From Metarhizium brunneum (Eukaryota; Ascomycota; Sordariomycetes; Hypocreales; Clavicipitaceae), in NCBI RefSeq assembly GCF_013426205.1, contig NC_089422.1:9079001-9143000 (forward strand): a stretch of 64,000 nt of DNA. The letters are read 5' to 3'. The notes beneath the pieces are model-generated. The model did not search any database, was not told where the DNA came from, and saw only the letters and a list, made by a program, of their open reading frames with translations. The position numbers and the translations under genes are program-made. This document shows positions 43,365 to 54,025 of this stretch, piece after piece (position 1 is the first letter of the stretch; the number at the start of each line of letters is the position of its first letter).

Positions 43365-44614
43365 ATGGTAGCGCAAGCACAGCCCGTAACAGTGTCCCTG
43401 AAGGACCTAACTGACGGTACGGCTCTCGCGTAGTGAAGCCGCATGACGGCATGCCACAGGCCATGGCAAACTTACACGCAACAGGCAACGTCTCTTTCGA
43501 AACCCTACAGCGAGCCTTTGGACCCGATTCCCTAGGAATCCTAGTCGTCAAAGATGTGCCCCAAGAATTTCCGCAGTTGCGCCGCATGGCGCTCTCTTAT
43601 GCCTCGTACCTGGGGAATCTCCCTGCCGAAGAACTAGGTACGGCCAAAGTACCACAGCTACTTACACTTTGTTGCTCCGCTCTACATATGTACTTATGAA
43701 ACACCAGCGCTGACGCGGTTGTAGAAAAACTGGAAAACGTCAAGGCCAAATACTTGACAGGCTGGTCGCTGGGCAAAGAAACCCTCAAAAACGGGCAGGC
43801 AGACACCTTCAAGGGCTCGTACTACGCCAACTGCGCATTCTACGTCGACCCAGCCCTCGAGTGCGCCAGGCCCACGCCCGAGTTCTCGCCCGACACGTTC
43901 CCGGAGTACTTGTCTCCCAACGCGTGGCCGCCGGAGAATGTGCTACCCGGTTTTAAACCCGCCGTCACGGAGCTGTGCAGGCTCATCATCGACGTTGCCG
44001 TGCTGGTGGCACGAGCGTGTGATCGCTTCGCGGAGAGGGAGATCCAGGGATACCCAAAGGGCTACCTGGAGCACGTGGTGAGCACGTCCAACACCACCAA
44101 GGCGAGATTGCTGCACTACTTCCCGCAGGATGTGCACAGCAACGACGGGACAAGCGAAGACGACTGGTGCGCTACGCACCTCGACCACGGGTGTCTTACG
44201 GGCTTGACGTCGGCCATGTTTATCGACGAGCATAAAGTTAGTCCCGCTGTGCCGGGGGACGTTGGGTTGACGGGTGCGTCTTTGCCGCCGCTGGGGGAAC
44301 TTCCGGCGTCGCCTGATTCTTCGGCGGGGCTGTACATCTTGTCTCGCGCGGGGGAGACGTGCCAGGTGAAGATCCCGAGGGACTGTATAGCTTTCCAGAC
44401 GGGCGAGACGCTGGAGCGCATTACGGCGGGCAGGTTCAAGGCTGTGCCGCATTATGTCAGGGGCGTGAGGGCGGCGGTGAGTGGTGGTGCTATTGCGAGG
44501 AATACGCTGGCTGTGTTTACGCAGCCCAACTTGGGTGATGAGGTGGATCTCGAGTCCCATTTGACGTTTGGCGAGTTTGCGAGAGGCGTGGTGGCCAAAA
44601 ATACCGTATCATGA
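43365..44614 (+). CDS. 2-oxoglutarate/Fe(II)-dependent oxygenase, isopenicillin-N-synthase-like
   Basis: Seen: three exons (43365-43416, 43485-43637, 43725-44614), 364 residues. Splicing joins VSLKDLTDG to NVSFETLQRAFGPDSLGIL, the usual N-terminus of this group. The Fe ligands are visible in CATHLDHGCLTGLTSAMF (HxD) and, later, in FKAVPHYVRGVR (second His and the 2OG-binding Arg region). The fold is a double-stranded beta-helix. Known: fungal members are often uncharacterised dioxygenases acting on small molecules. The substrate is unknown. It is close to housekeeping genes, so a primary-metabolic role is possible. Confidence 0.85.
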
Positions 44615-44930
44615 TGCGCAATATATACCTGGATCCATGATGCATATACCAATGTCTTTTTGTCATTCACGGAGTTGACCTGTTGAAATTACCAGGACAG
44701 ATTGGTTGTAAAGGAGTGTGTATTGTCTAAAGACGGTTCTAGCTATCCCCAAGCTATTTGTAAAATGCCATCGGCAAGATCGTCAAAATTTAGCATGGCC
44801 ATGATGGCCACAAAGAAAGTAAGTCAACCGACCCCTTGGTTTTCAAGTGGCATTCTCACCAATGCGCACTTGTTGTGGCGTTATTCAACGCTCTCTCAAC
44901 GCTCTCTTAGTAACTCCTATTCGTGGATAC
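44615..44930. other. Convergent spacer, no gene
   Basis: About 316 bp between the oxygenase and ZIP-transporter stops. No supported feature; short frames only. Confidence 0.5.
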
Positions 44931-46782
44931 TTAAGCCCAGGCGCCAACCAGACTCATGCCAAAGGCACCAAAGAAGACCAGCAGGCAGGCGATTATGCGA
45001 TTCTTCCCTCGGAGGTGACGCCAGCTCTCGTCGCTCAGAAAATCTTCAGAAAGGAGCTCGACAAGGGATGCAAACGTAAGCAGACCGGCAGAAATGGCAT
45101 TCATGACTCCAACGAGGATGAGACCGACTTCGGAATCGGGGCTGTAGAGCATATGCGTAGCAAGGCCAATGGCCTGACCGATCGGTGTCCTATCACTTGT
45201 TAAATATGTTACGAAGGAGTAATGTGGTGATGTACGTACGTGAAACCGTATGCCAATGCCATGAGCCATGGCTGCCATGTCTTGTCACCCCATTCAATGA
45301 CAGAGATTCTTGAGCCAAGTGCCAGACCCTCAAAGGTTTCTAATACAGCATTAGTATATATTTTACAAGGTATGCGCTTGTGTTCAACTTACGGTGAAAA
45401 ACGATGGCAATCAACAAGACGATGAAGTCGTTCCCGATACTGACACTCAAAGCCATGCCAATAAAAACACTGTGGAATAGAATGCCCATTTCGAGTAGGA
45501 TACACTGCAATCGGTCTTTCCTACGCTTCTGCTCCGGTGTCAAGACGGTCTGTTCGCCTTCGCCGTGTTCCGTGGCATCATGACAATCGTTGGACACTGA
45601 TTTGGCAATTGCAGAATCAGCAGCAGGCCCCTTGGCCGAAATCTCTTCGGATATGGCAGCTTGATTCAGCTGAGAGAGACCCTGCGCCACGCTGCTAGAT
45701 CGGCCACGAAGAGGTCCCATATCACGGATTGGGTGGCCCTCCGAATCAGTAGTCTCGAGTTCTTCCTGCTCTTTGGCCCTCGGTTTGGCAACAATATCGG
45801 CGGGCGGGACGTGTCTGGACGGATGAAACACCATTTCAATAATGGTGACGAGGAAAATTGCAGCAAGAGCAATAGCCCCGGGCATTGCGTTATAATCTTC
45901 GGTCCAAAAGGTCCCAAGGCAAGGATTCCCGAGGGACACAAAGGCCGTGGGAAGCAAATGCACAAAGGCGGTTGCAATCAAAACTCCCGTTCCGAAGTGG
46001 CGCACAGCAAAGAAGAAACGTCGCGGAATTCGCAAACCGGGAAACTTGGCAGCCATAATGGGAAATGCGCACCCCAATGTCGAGACGAACCAGATGATGA
46101 AGAGTGCCGCGACATGAAGCCCGGTATTGTACTGGTCCTTGTCAACGCCACCTGATGCGCAAGAAGATCGCTTCTTGAGGCCATGAAGATCGTGGCGGAA
46201 TGAAGGCTCCGGCATTTCGAAAGCATCGGCCAGGGAAGACGAATTGGCTGCAGTCGATTCGATATTGGACAGAAGCTTCTCATTTCCGGCCCAGTAAGTC
46301 GACATGCGCAAACTAGAAATCATATAAGAGAAGAAGAGAACGGATAAAATCCAGGTCAACCAGCTCCAAAGGCGCTCCAGGCACCACGCGGAGTGTACCC
46401 AGACCAGGCGATTCTGGCCATTGAAGCCAGCAACCGCCTTAAAACGCAAGAACGAACCTAGGCAAGTCGAATCAGTACTGGGAGAGGAGCACCAAGGGGC
46501 GGTTCGATACATACCACCAACCCATCGTCTTGCGTCCGGCACTCGAGCCAGAAGATGTGGCTCCCCTTCGCGGCGCAACTTGTCGGTCAATGGTGTTTCG
46601 CCCAGCATTCCACCGGTCCCTCCCCCAGACGCATCGTCTTGGCTGGCTGCGACATACTCGCGCAGATTCGATATGCCATTCAGATCCTGGCGAGTAGTTT
46701 GGTTCGCTGCAAGAGCATTGGGGCTCTGATTGTAGGTGAGGTGGCGAAGGCTGCCCTCGTCAGCTCTGTTGAGACAGATCAT
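44931..46782 (-). CDS. ZIP-family zinc transporter
   Basis: Seen: exons 46515-46782, 45393-46457, 45240-45339, 44931-45189; phases are consistent. The 57-bp first intron is a multiple of three and stop-free. A hydrophilic N-terminus leads into eight helices; signature pieces are RHFGTGVLIATAFVHLLPTA (TM4), LLEMGILFHSVFIGMALSVS and HQTFEGLALGSRIS (TM5) across an intron, then GLATHMLYSPDSEVGL. A large cytoplasmic loop (~310-420) is His- and Glu-containing. Known: ZIP proteins import Zn2+ or Fe2+. Inference: plasma-membrane or vacuolar zinc uptake. The true start may lie farther upstream in a further exon (a signal-peptide-like MAIEVRPLPLAFPLILLFF lies at ~46908 in another frame). Confidence 0.88.
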
Positions 46783-49577
46783 ATTGGGCAAGCACCTGGA
46801 CGTCGGTTTCACAGTTGTCTTGGAGTTCAAGATTGATCTTGTGGGATATGAAAAAGAGGAGGATCAAGGGAAAAGCCAAAGGCAATGGCCGAACCTCAAT
46901 GGCCATGCCAAGACTCGTTTTGGACCCCACAGCGTCCGTGAAGACCCGAATTGCGAATCGCAAGCGACATGGCGGCTTGGAGGCGGAGTGGGGGGCCGAT
47001 GGCAAAGGCGCAGCACCTCGAGTGCTTGAACATAAGCTTGTTGCCATGCTAATTGGCCTGCGATCCATTGAGGATGGGGAATACGACCATCTATGGCAGC
47101 TGCAAGGGGTGGTATGTATGGAGAATTGATTCAACGAGGCATGGCGCCAGCCGTACGCCTTTGACTTGTGTCAAATCACCCAAGTTGAAGACGGGAAGCT
47201 GGAGACGGGAGATGGTCGAGGTCTGGTGGTTGTGGTAAGCTTATTTACGGTAGGTACAGTAAGGTCTGGTGCTAAAAGTCTGCGCCCCCCCTTGTATCCC
47301 ATTGAGTGCGCGGAGGTGCGTTAAATGTATTAGACCCACTTTTCTGCGATATTAAAATAGTACCTTTTTTACTACTAATTTAGCTATAATATATGGTATT
47401 TCTTATAACTTAAGAAGTTTTAGTAACTTTTATTATTATATAAAATACTAGTAAGGTAGTATACCTCTTAGTACTAGATTTTTAATTGGCCAGAACCTGA
47501 ATTCGGCTGGTACATCCAACGCACCTCCGCGCACTCAATAGGATGGTAAAAGTAACTAATCGGCACCGCTGAAGCTTCAAGCTGAAGCCCGTGGGCAGGC
47601 CACATGCACAGGCCAAGTAATAGTCAGGGGTCACACCGCGCACCTAACAGAGGGGACAGAGACGGCGTGACAACTGACGACTTCCTACACATGTGCATGT
47701 ACTCCATAGGTACGAGACGAACTGACTACATATTTAGCAAGTGCCGTACGCTATTCGGTATCTAGGTGCTCGTTACAAAATAGCAAGCGCTCATGATGGC
47801 GGCCCGCCACGATTTCATCTGTACAAGGCGGCGGGGAGACGGTCCGAGTCCACATGTGCACATGCAACCATATTGCACCACCTCACAGCATAAACAGGGG
47901 TGGCCGGGGGCATGGAGGTCTGGTTTCAACTTTCAAGTCAATAGTTTCTGGTCCCAATTTTTATACAACAATGACCCACGTCGCAAGGCGTCACTGCTTG
48001 CTACCCGAGCCGAGTATACTACCCGACCCGATCGTAGGTTTGTTCGGTTGGCTGGCCAAGGAGGGAGGATCCACATGATGGGACGCAATCCCTACGGGAT
48101 TCGTGGTATAGGCGGCAAACATATGTATCTGCGGTCCGTGGTGGCGAGAGAGTTATGAATCCTACATTGACACTTTCTATCCAAGATATTGCTGCTATTA
48201 AAATGTTAACAACAAGTGTCTCGAGAGTTTCAACACTCATAAAGCATAGCGACAAGTATCAGCATCATAGTCTACGCAACCTGCAGCGTCATCCACGCAG
48301 AGTGCAAACATGAAGGGCAAGGTATTATTTCGTTAAAATGGGGGGGGCTATCGACTTGAGTCTTTCTGAGAGCAGCAGAGAACTTGACCAGACTCATCAT
48401 AATCCAAATGTCGCATTGAGGAGGTTGTTGGAGGATTGTCTCAGGATCCAGGTTTTTAAGCTTCGGTGAACGCCGTGACTCGGCATGGAGTGGCAGAGCA
48501 CTATCGGGAGGTTGGCTACGAGCTCTGCTTTCGGAAGCTACTAATACCGTACGAGCTATACCTACAAGACTAGCCGTGTTCACGGCGAGCTTTCAAGGCA
48601 TAATGATAATTGCCCGTGGCTCCCGTGTGGGATGTGGCTGTTCAGCTCCCTGGCTTCCCTTGGATAAGTCCGTACACAACGTTTTGAGTTTGTTCTTCCT
48701 CAGAACTTGATGCGAATACGCGATGTGCGCGTAGAAAATATCTATAGCAAACACCTGGTAAGCTACCAAGCTCTGTGACTGCGCGTAGAGTGTGTGTAAG
48801 ATGGTACCAAGCAACTGCTCTAACGTTTTAAGGTGCTAAAAGGGGAGTTTCAATAGGCATTCACATTGCCTTACTTCGGCAATTGCGCGGCAATTGCCAT
48901 GCATGTACCCTTGAGATAACACGTCCGTAATATGCCAGCATGCTCAAACCCTAAACCATGCTCGGCATTGAATCTTGCGCTTGCTTTTGAGTGGCATGGA
49001 AGTTTTTTTGTAACAGAGTGAGACATTGGTATGCTTACCTACCACAATCTACTGGAATCGTGAATTGATGACGTGTATTGTCACATTAGGGAGGTGATAT
49101 CCGGAGCCTGGCGTCCGTAACAACTCTATTTAGTGCTCGTAGTCACCGTTGAACGCCACTTCATGCACGCAGCTTCATTTAGTCGACTATCGACTGCGCA
49201 GTGAAACTTTAGCAGCCTTTATTGTGTTATGTCATTTCTATCATCATGTAAGGTGATATGAGGTGACCGAGGTCCGTGATAGTGTAACCTACTCCCACCC
49301 AGACCGACCAGCTCCCACGAGGCTTCATACATATGCTAATCCTGACTTGTTTTATGATGGGACATCCATGTTGGCGATTTGAAAACCGGTTTTTTTGACT
49401 CAGGAGGACATCCTTCGGCATAAAAAAAAACATGGACCACGGACCAAGACGAGGAATCAGCCGCTCGATGTCAGTAGGAGAAGCTATAAGAAGCTGGCAG
49501 AAGTTCACTCAATAAACTTGCTCCTCACCAATCGATTCTTCCTCAAACTAACAGACTTACTTACTTCTTATTATACC
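46783..49577. other. Gene-poor, decayed region, 2.8 kb, with a MITE
   Basis: Besides the inverted-repeat element described separately, nothing coding is supported. Frames at 47793-48158 and elsewhere lack domains. The region is AT-rich around 47340-47500. Near 47571-47588 a palindrome-like GCTTCAAGCTGAAG occurs. Confidence 0.5.
47296..47544. mobile_element. Miniature inverted-repeat transposable element (MITE), ~250 bp
   Basis: Seen: 38-bp terminal inverted repeats. The 22-bp core (starting ATTGAGTGCGCGGAGG, at 47301-47322) is repeated perfectly in inverted orientation at 47518-47539. The extended arms differ at five positions, all transitions. The interior is AT-rich and non-coding. A target duplication cannot be fixed; TA-like ends (GTAT at the left) are possible. 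Inference: a non-autonomous DNA transposon. Confidence 0.8.
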
Positions 49578-50270
49578 ATGGATGTTTATAAACACCTCAT
49601 CGCTCTACTAGCGTTGTTCTCAATAATAACAACTGCTCTTACAGCGAACAATGAGATTCCAATTGACCTATAAAATTAAGACAGCAGAAACCGCCACCAG
49701 TATAACTTCGAGAAAAGGACGTAAGTCAGCATTCCATTTTATCTATTAAACAAAATAAACAAACAGCTAATTAGAACAGCGGATGGACTTAATACGGTAC
49801 AACGTTTACAGAACGTCATGGTCGATGCGTGGAATCAGGGTGTCCTTATATTCTTCGCAGCGGGAAATAACGCAATAGAAGTATCTCAGGACTTGTATCC
49901 CTACCCAATGGCTATTTCCAGTCCTCACATAACCGTCGGTTCATTGTCAGAGAATTGGGACAAGGCGCCTCACTCTAATTTTGGTCCTCTCGTCGATATA
50001 TATGCTCCTGGTCAAAACATTACCGTCCTCAATAGAAGGAGCGGCGTTAGAGCCGTAGATGGCACTTCTTTCGCATCACCTCTCGTCGCCGGCATGGCGC
50101 TAACCTTGTTAGCAAAGATGGATCCCTTACCCAAGGCTGAGGATACAGCTAGGATTCTGGCTACGCAAATTCTTGATCTTGCTACCGAACATAAAGTTGG
50201 GGCCATCCCTGGAGCTGGACCTGCTGAATACCAGCGTGTTGCCTTTAATGGAGGACTGGATCCCCGGTAA
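49578..50270 (+). pseudogene. Truncated subtilase (S8 peptidase) pseudogene with signal peptide
   Basis: Seen: a secretory signal MDVYKHLIALLALFSIITTA at 49578, then two in-frame TAA codons (49671-49673, 49677-49679), then continued frame and a splice into RTTADGLNTVQRLQNVMVDAW. The rest includes FFAAGNN (oxyanion Asn) and GTSFASPLVAGMA (catalytic Ser). The Asp and His parts of the catalytic triad and a propeptide are absent, so a large central piece was deleted. CAA-to-TAA changes would explain both stops. Known: S8 proteinases are secreted by many hypocrealean fungi. Not a functional protease as sequenced. Confidence 0.7.
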
Positions 50271-51742
50271 AGTGACATTTGGAACCGAGCCATGACGCAC
50301 CTATACCACGCTGGTTCTTGAACCCATCACGCGGGATAGATGACCAAATAGGACCAGCAAGACACTCAGGACAAGCAAATGACGGGACAAGTGCACGGAT
50401 GAGTTCTAGTATCATTTTGGTAAAATATTTTGTCTATGAGGAGGACATTTATTCGGGAAAAGCCCAGGGCATCGAGTATGGAGTGTGCTGCTATTAGGCT
50501 AGGGACGGGCTGATTTCGAGTTTTGGTCAGTGAATTCAGAAGCTTGGGTGTTGATACGACGCACATGGCAAAGGTCGAGTTGAGATAGCTTAGGATAGCG
50601 CGTGTGATATGCTCAATGATATTACCACTAAGTATTCTCGAGAAATCTACAGTCACTCAGGGTTTATAATGGCGGGTACAGTATAATTATGCTGGTCAAG
50701 TCACTGTTGGAAGCGCAAGGCTTCTATTCGGCTGATAATTATCACGGGATTTGGGGTACTTGTAACTGGTTGATTGATGCTTGTTTTTTTCTTCATCTAG
50801 CTATGGATAACGCGCGCCTGAATTGGTGTTGAGGCCTCCTCACGTGAGGTCTGTTTCAGCCACTATTTGAGGCTATTCGCAGGCTGCTGGCTCCGCCGCC
50901 CAAGACGGTGGTGGAAGCAACAGTCACGATCGACAAGGGAATCAATGACTCGCTGGCCTGTGCGGATATAACCAAGATTGACTGATGTGTGAGTCTAGCT
51001 CTGATAATGACACCAAGCGACCCAGCAATCTGTTTGTCCCGACCGCCCTGCGCCGCTGCATAAAGTGACATCGTCGGCGTTATCGAGCACGAGCGATCAG
51101 TTCGATAGACTCTCGATCGTATCTCGCAAAGCTAACAGTCTATCTGCACTGGGAAGATCTACGCTGATGTCAAGTTTTCGGGCAATTGCACAATAGTAAT
51201 GCGTAAAGCTTCCTTCATTATCGGCGTGTACCCAAAAGACGACCCTAGGTTTGAGAATCGTAGCGCAGGCCCAGCCGTCCCGAGACAGCAGCGCAATCAA
51301 GGTACGTCGCTGTCATTGCTCCAGATTAGCGACTGGGGTGCAAATTTGGTATATGTTGAACTCCCACCTACTATATGTAATGTAAAGCAGTATCTCTCAG
51401 CACCCCTTTGGACGGTGACCGCAATCAATCCCAGCCCCGGCGCCATGTAGTTTAGGAGTGTGAAGAAGGCAGTCGCGCGTCAATATAATGAAAATAACCG
51501 ATGCCAAACTTCCCAGCAGTCTATAATACGAGTTATCTGACAACATACCGGCACCCCTATAGCATTTGCACGGAAAAAGTTCAACCAGTCTCAGTCAGTT
51601 GATCCCTTTACTCGTGCTGAATCCACATGTCGCAGCGGCACTACTTCGCAGACAGTTAAGACAAATGCTACTATATTTTTATAGCTTCCACACGTTTCGC
51701 AGACTTTAGGCTGGGGGTTGGCGTTTCCTCGGCCGTTGCACC
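50271..51742. other. Decayed region, 1.5 kb, holding an NB-ARC relic
   Basis: Apart from the NB-ARC fragment on the minus strand, no gene is supported. Stops occur in all frames. A short frame (50279-50497) has no domain. Confidence 0.4.
50856..51310 (-). pseudogene. NB-ARC-type NLR fragment
   Basis: Seen: RVVFWVHADNEGSFTHYY, then LPSADRLLALRDTIESLSN, a stop at 51097, then SLVLDNADDV. These match the stretch of fungal NB-ARC proteins between the P-loop and the LVLDNADD (Walker B-like) motif. The P-loop and C-terminal repeats are missing. A TGG-to-TGA change at the stop would be a G-to-A transition. Too short for function; a relic of a second NLR. Confidence 0.5.
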
Positions 51743-53191
51743 TCACGAGAAGCGAGAGAGAAGATGCCCTATATCGTGCCAAAACACAATCCGGCCTTGC
51801 CGCCGCGCCGTCCAAACTTGCATAACCATACTCTTGATGCGGTCGCAAAAGACTGCAGAATGTCTTCCGATGGCCGACAGACTCCGGAGCCGTTGTTCCC
51901 TGGCAGAATCGTCTTCGACCTCCAAACAGGCCACTATCAGTGGCAGGTCGACGCATAACGGAGACTTTCCCGTGACATGAACAGTCAAATCAATCTGACT
52001 CAATATCGTAGCAGCCAGGGCGGAGGCTGTGCCGTCCTCCTTTCCAAACCGGTGTTGGAGACGGTGGATAATAAGCAGGGCAGCCGTCTGCATGATTTGA
52101 TGTTGGCAAAGCATATGTGCCACCTCCAAGGCGGTAAACTTGGCGAAGATTTTTGTCTGAAGCTGCGGTTTCCAGTCCCTAATCTTCAGCCGCACATCTT
52201 CCAGTTTAGTCGGCAAATCTGGTAGTCCTTTTGTCTTACATTGTCCCTGTCTGCTCCTGTTTTGCATATCGACATTTATCGCGGCAAGATCATATAAATG
52301 GAGCAAAAGGCCAGTACATAGACCCACGCAGCCATCAATGTGACTCGATGCTTCGGCGTGATGGAGCTTTAGAGTCGGCAATTTCGTCATCATGAGACAT
52401 TCTGCAGTCTCGGTGAGAATAATGCTCGTTAAAAATGACAGGTGTGAAGTTTCAAAGTGCTTTCCAGCAGCGTAATGCGGTTTAAGAAGACTCAGGGTTT
52501 GGCTGCACACTTGGAGAATTTCTCTACCCCCAAGCTGGAAAACAAAGTGTAGTAATTGCCAGCCCAACATGAGACACGACGTGATGTCGAGATGGTCCTT
52601 GATTTGGATCGAGCGAAGGGTGAAGAGTGCCGAGGCAGCCTTCTTGTAGCTTGTATTGACTTGGGCCTGGTCGCCGCAGGACAGGGCGAATGCCAGGTAG
52701 GCGTCCAGGACAATTCGTCGCGAGGATAAGAGATGAAATACAAGCTTCTGGCGATGCCCATGGTAGAAACTGGGGCCGATTACAAATTGCTCAGTGAAGT
52801 CGTCCTGGTGAATCGTCCGATTCAGAAGATCGAGCTCCGGCTGACCAAGACCCTCGATCGTCGATAACAAGGTCTGCCCAATTGAACCTTCCACCATGGC
52901 GGGAGCGAGCGTCGTCGTCGTCGTCGTCGTCGTCGTCACCGTTGTTGCCGTATTTTTATTTCTTTTGGCTGACATGTCGCTCTTCTGTGTACCAAGCCTG
53001 GTTCGCTTCATTGATGAGGAGAGATAGCCTCCTGGCGGGCGGCCGACTCTCTTGATGGGCCTTTTCGACCGGCAGGCGTGGCCGACGCGAGCGCATCGTT
53101 CGCATGTGAGGGAGCCGGGAGCCCAGATGCAGCGCTCCTTGCTGGTGTAGCATCGATCGCAAGATCGCGGCACGAGCGACACGTGGATCAT
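51743..53191 (-). CDS. Zn2Cys6 transcription factor (second)
   Basis: Seen: single exon, 482 residues. The start MIHVSLVPRSCDRC is the ATG closest to the cluster; the reading frame is open farther upstream. The zinc cluster reads CDRCYTSKERC then CERCARVGHAC, followed by a basic linker (KRPIKRVGRPPGG). A run of nine Thr codons (52911-52937) and Thr-rich sequence follow. The C-terminal half is helical without a clear fungal-TF motif. Known: regulators of secondary metabolism or catabolism often have this layout. It stands in a gene-poor zone, with no obvious neighbouring cluster. Confidence 0.8.
   Translation of the reverse strand: MIHVSLVPRSCDRCYTSKERCIWAPGSLTCERCARVGHACRSKRPIKRVGRPPGGYLSSSMKRTRLGTQKSDMSAKRNKNTATTVTTTTTTTTTLAPAMVEGSIGQTLLSTIEGLGQPELDLLNRTIHQDDFTEQFVIGPSFYHGHRQKLVFHLLSSRRIVLDAYLAFALSCGDQAQVNTSYKKAASALFTLRSIQIKDHLDITSCLMLGWQLLHFVFQLGGREILQVCSQTLSLLKPHYAAGKHFETSHLSFLTSIILTETAECLMMTKLPTLKLHHAEASSHIDGCVGLCTGLLLHLYDLAAINVDMQNRSRQGQCKTKGLPDLPTKLEDVRLKIRDWKPQLQTKIFAKFTALEVAHMLCQHQIMQTAALLIIHRLQHRFGKEDGTASALAATILSQIDLTVHVTGKSPLCVDLPLIVACLEVEDDSAREQRLRSLSAIGRHSAVFCDRIKSMVMQVWTARRQGRIVFWHDIGHLLSRFS
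52911..52937 (+). repeat. GTC trinucleotide repeat coding for poly-Thr
   Basis: Nine GTC units on the plus strand read as ACG (Thr) on the minus strand within the regulator gene. Such repeats often vary in length between strains. Confidence 0.85.
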
Positions 53192-54025
53192 TATAAGCAC
53201 GCGGAAGTTTCGCACAAGGTGAAAGGCATGGACAAGGAATAATGTCACGATCCTAGATGTAAAAGTAAAAAAAAAGGGTTGCCGCAACGGCATCACCGGC
53301 GAAGATTCGCCATGCATCCACCTTGGACCTACGTACGGAGTATAACGCATATGAAACCTGAATAGCTTATACATACAAAGCCCCTGCTAGGATGGTCAGA
53401 CACTTTAATTTCGGGATTTTCCTTGACCCACTGGTACCAGACTTCTTTTCAAGGTTGACGACTAACAGCTCTCAATCTCCACAACCTCCACATGTTCCCA
53501 GGGCTTGGAGTAGTAACCCAATTTAGGTCTTTGGTAGTAGAGTGCCGAGGCCCTTGGTTTCCCTCAAGTCCCCAGGGACCAAAGACGTCTATTCATTATT
53601 TATACAAGTCGTCGTCGATGAGACTTGTGAGAGTCTCTGCCCCAGGTCACGTGATCTTAGCCCTCGAGTATGTGTGACACATTGACCGGTCGGATTCTCC
53701 TGAAATGTCGCAGCATGGCCCGCTAGCGGCCGGAGGGTTACTGGCGGCCGGAGAATTCTTGGCGGCCGGAAGGTTCTTGGCCTGCTGGCAGCCGGAGGTT
53801 ACTAGCCGAGATGAACTGCGTTCCCGGAAGCCCAACTGAACCAACCCCTGGCAACACAGGCCGGTGGACTTGTAAGTTTTTAAATATGTATAAGAACACG
53901 GGAGGAGCAGGTTTTAAATAAAGTCTCCCGATTTGAGTACATTCAGGGAGTGACTGTACTAGCCGGCTCGTTATATTCTCTTTACAACATTCTTTACAAA
54001 CACCCATCAAGCGTTTACCACGATA
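53192..54025. other. Intergenic region, 0.8 kb, with a short tandem repeat
   Basis: Between the divergent regulator and lipase genes. The GGCGGCCGGA-type repeat is listed separately. The 53880-53990 stretch is AT-richer and may contain the lipase promoter. No gene seen. Confidence 0.5.
53722..53817. repeat. Short GC-rich tandem repeat (GCGGCCGGA type)
   Basis: Four or five degenerate units of roughly 18-25 bp, each with a (T/G)GCGGCCGGA or CAGCCGGA core, separated by CTTGG/TTACT segments. The function is unknown; it may be a remnant of a tandemly repeated coding sequence or a regulatory repeat upstream of the lipase. Confidence 0.6.

Noticed and set aside
49578..51310. Fusion of the subtilase relic and the NB-ARC relic into one NLR with an S8 effector domain
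   Set aside because: The two lie on opposite strands and the subtilase relic has a secretion signal, so they were separate genes.
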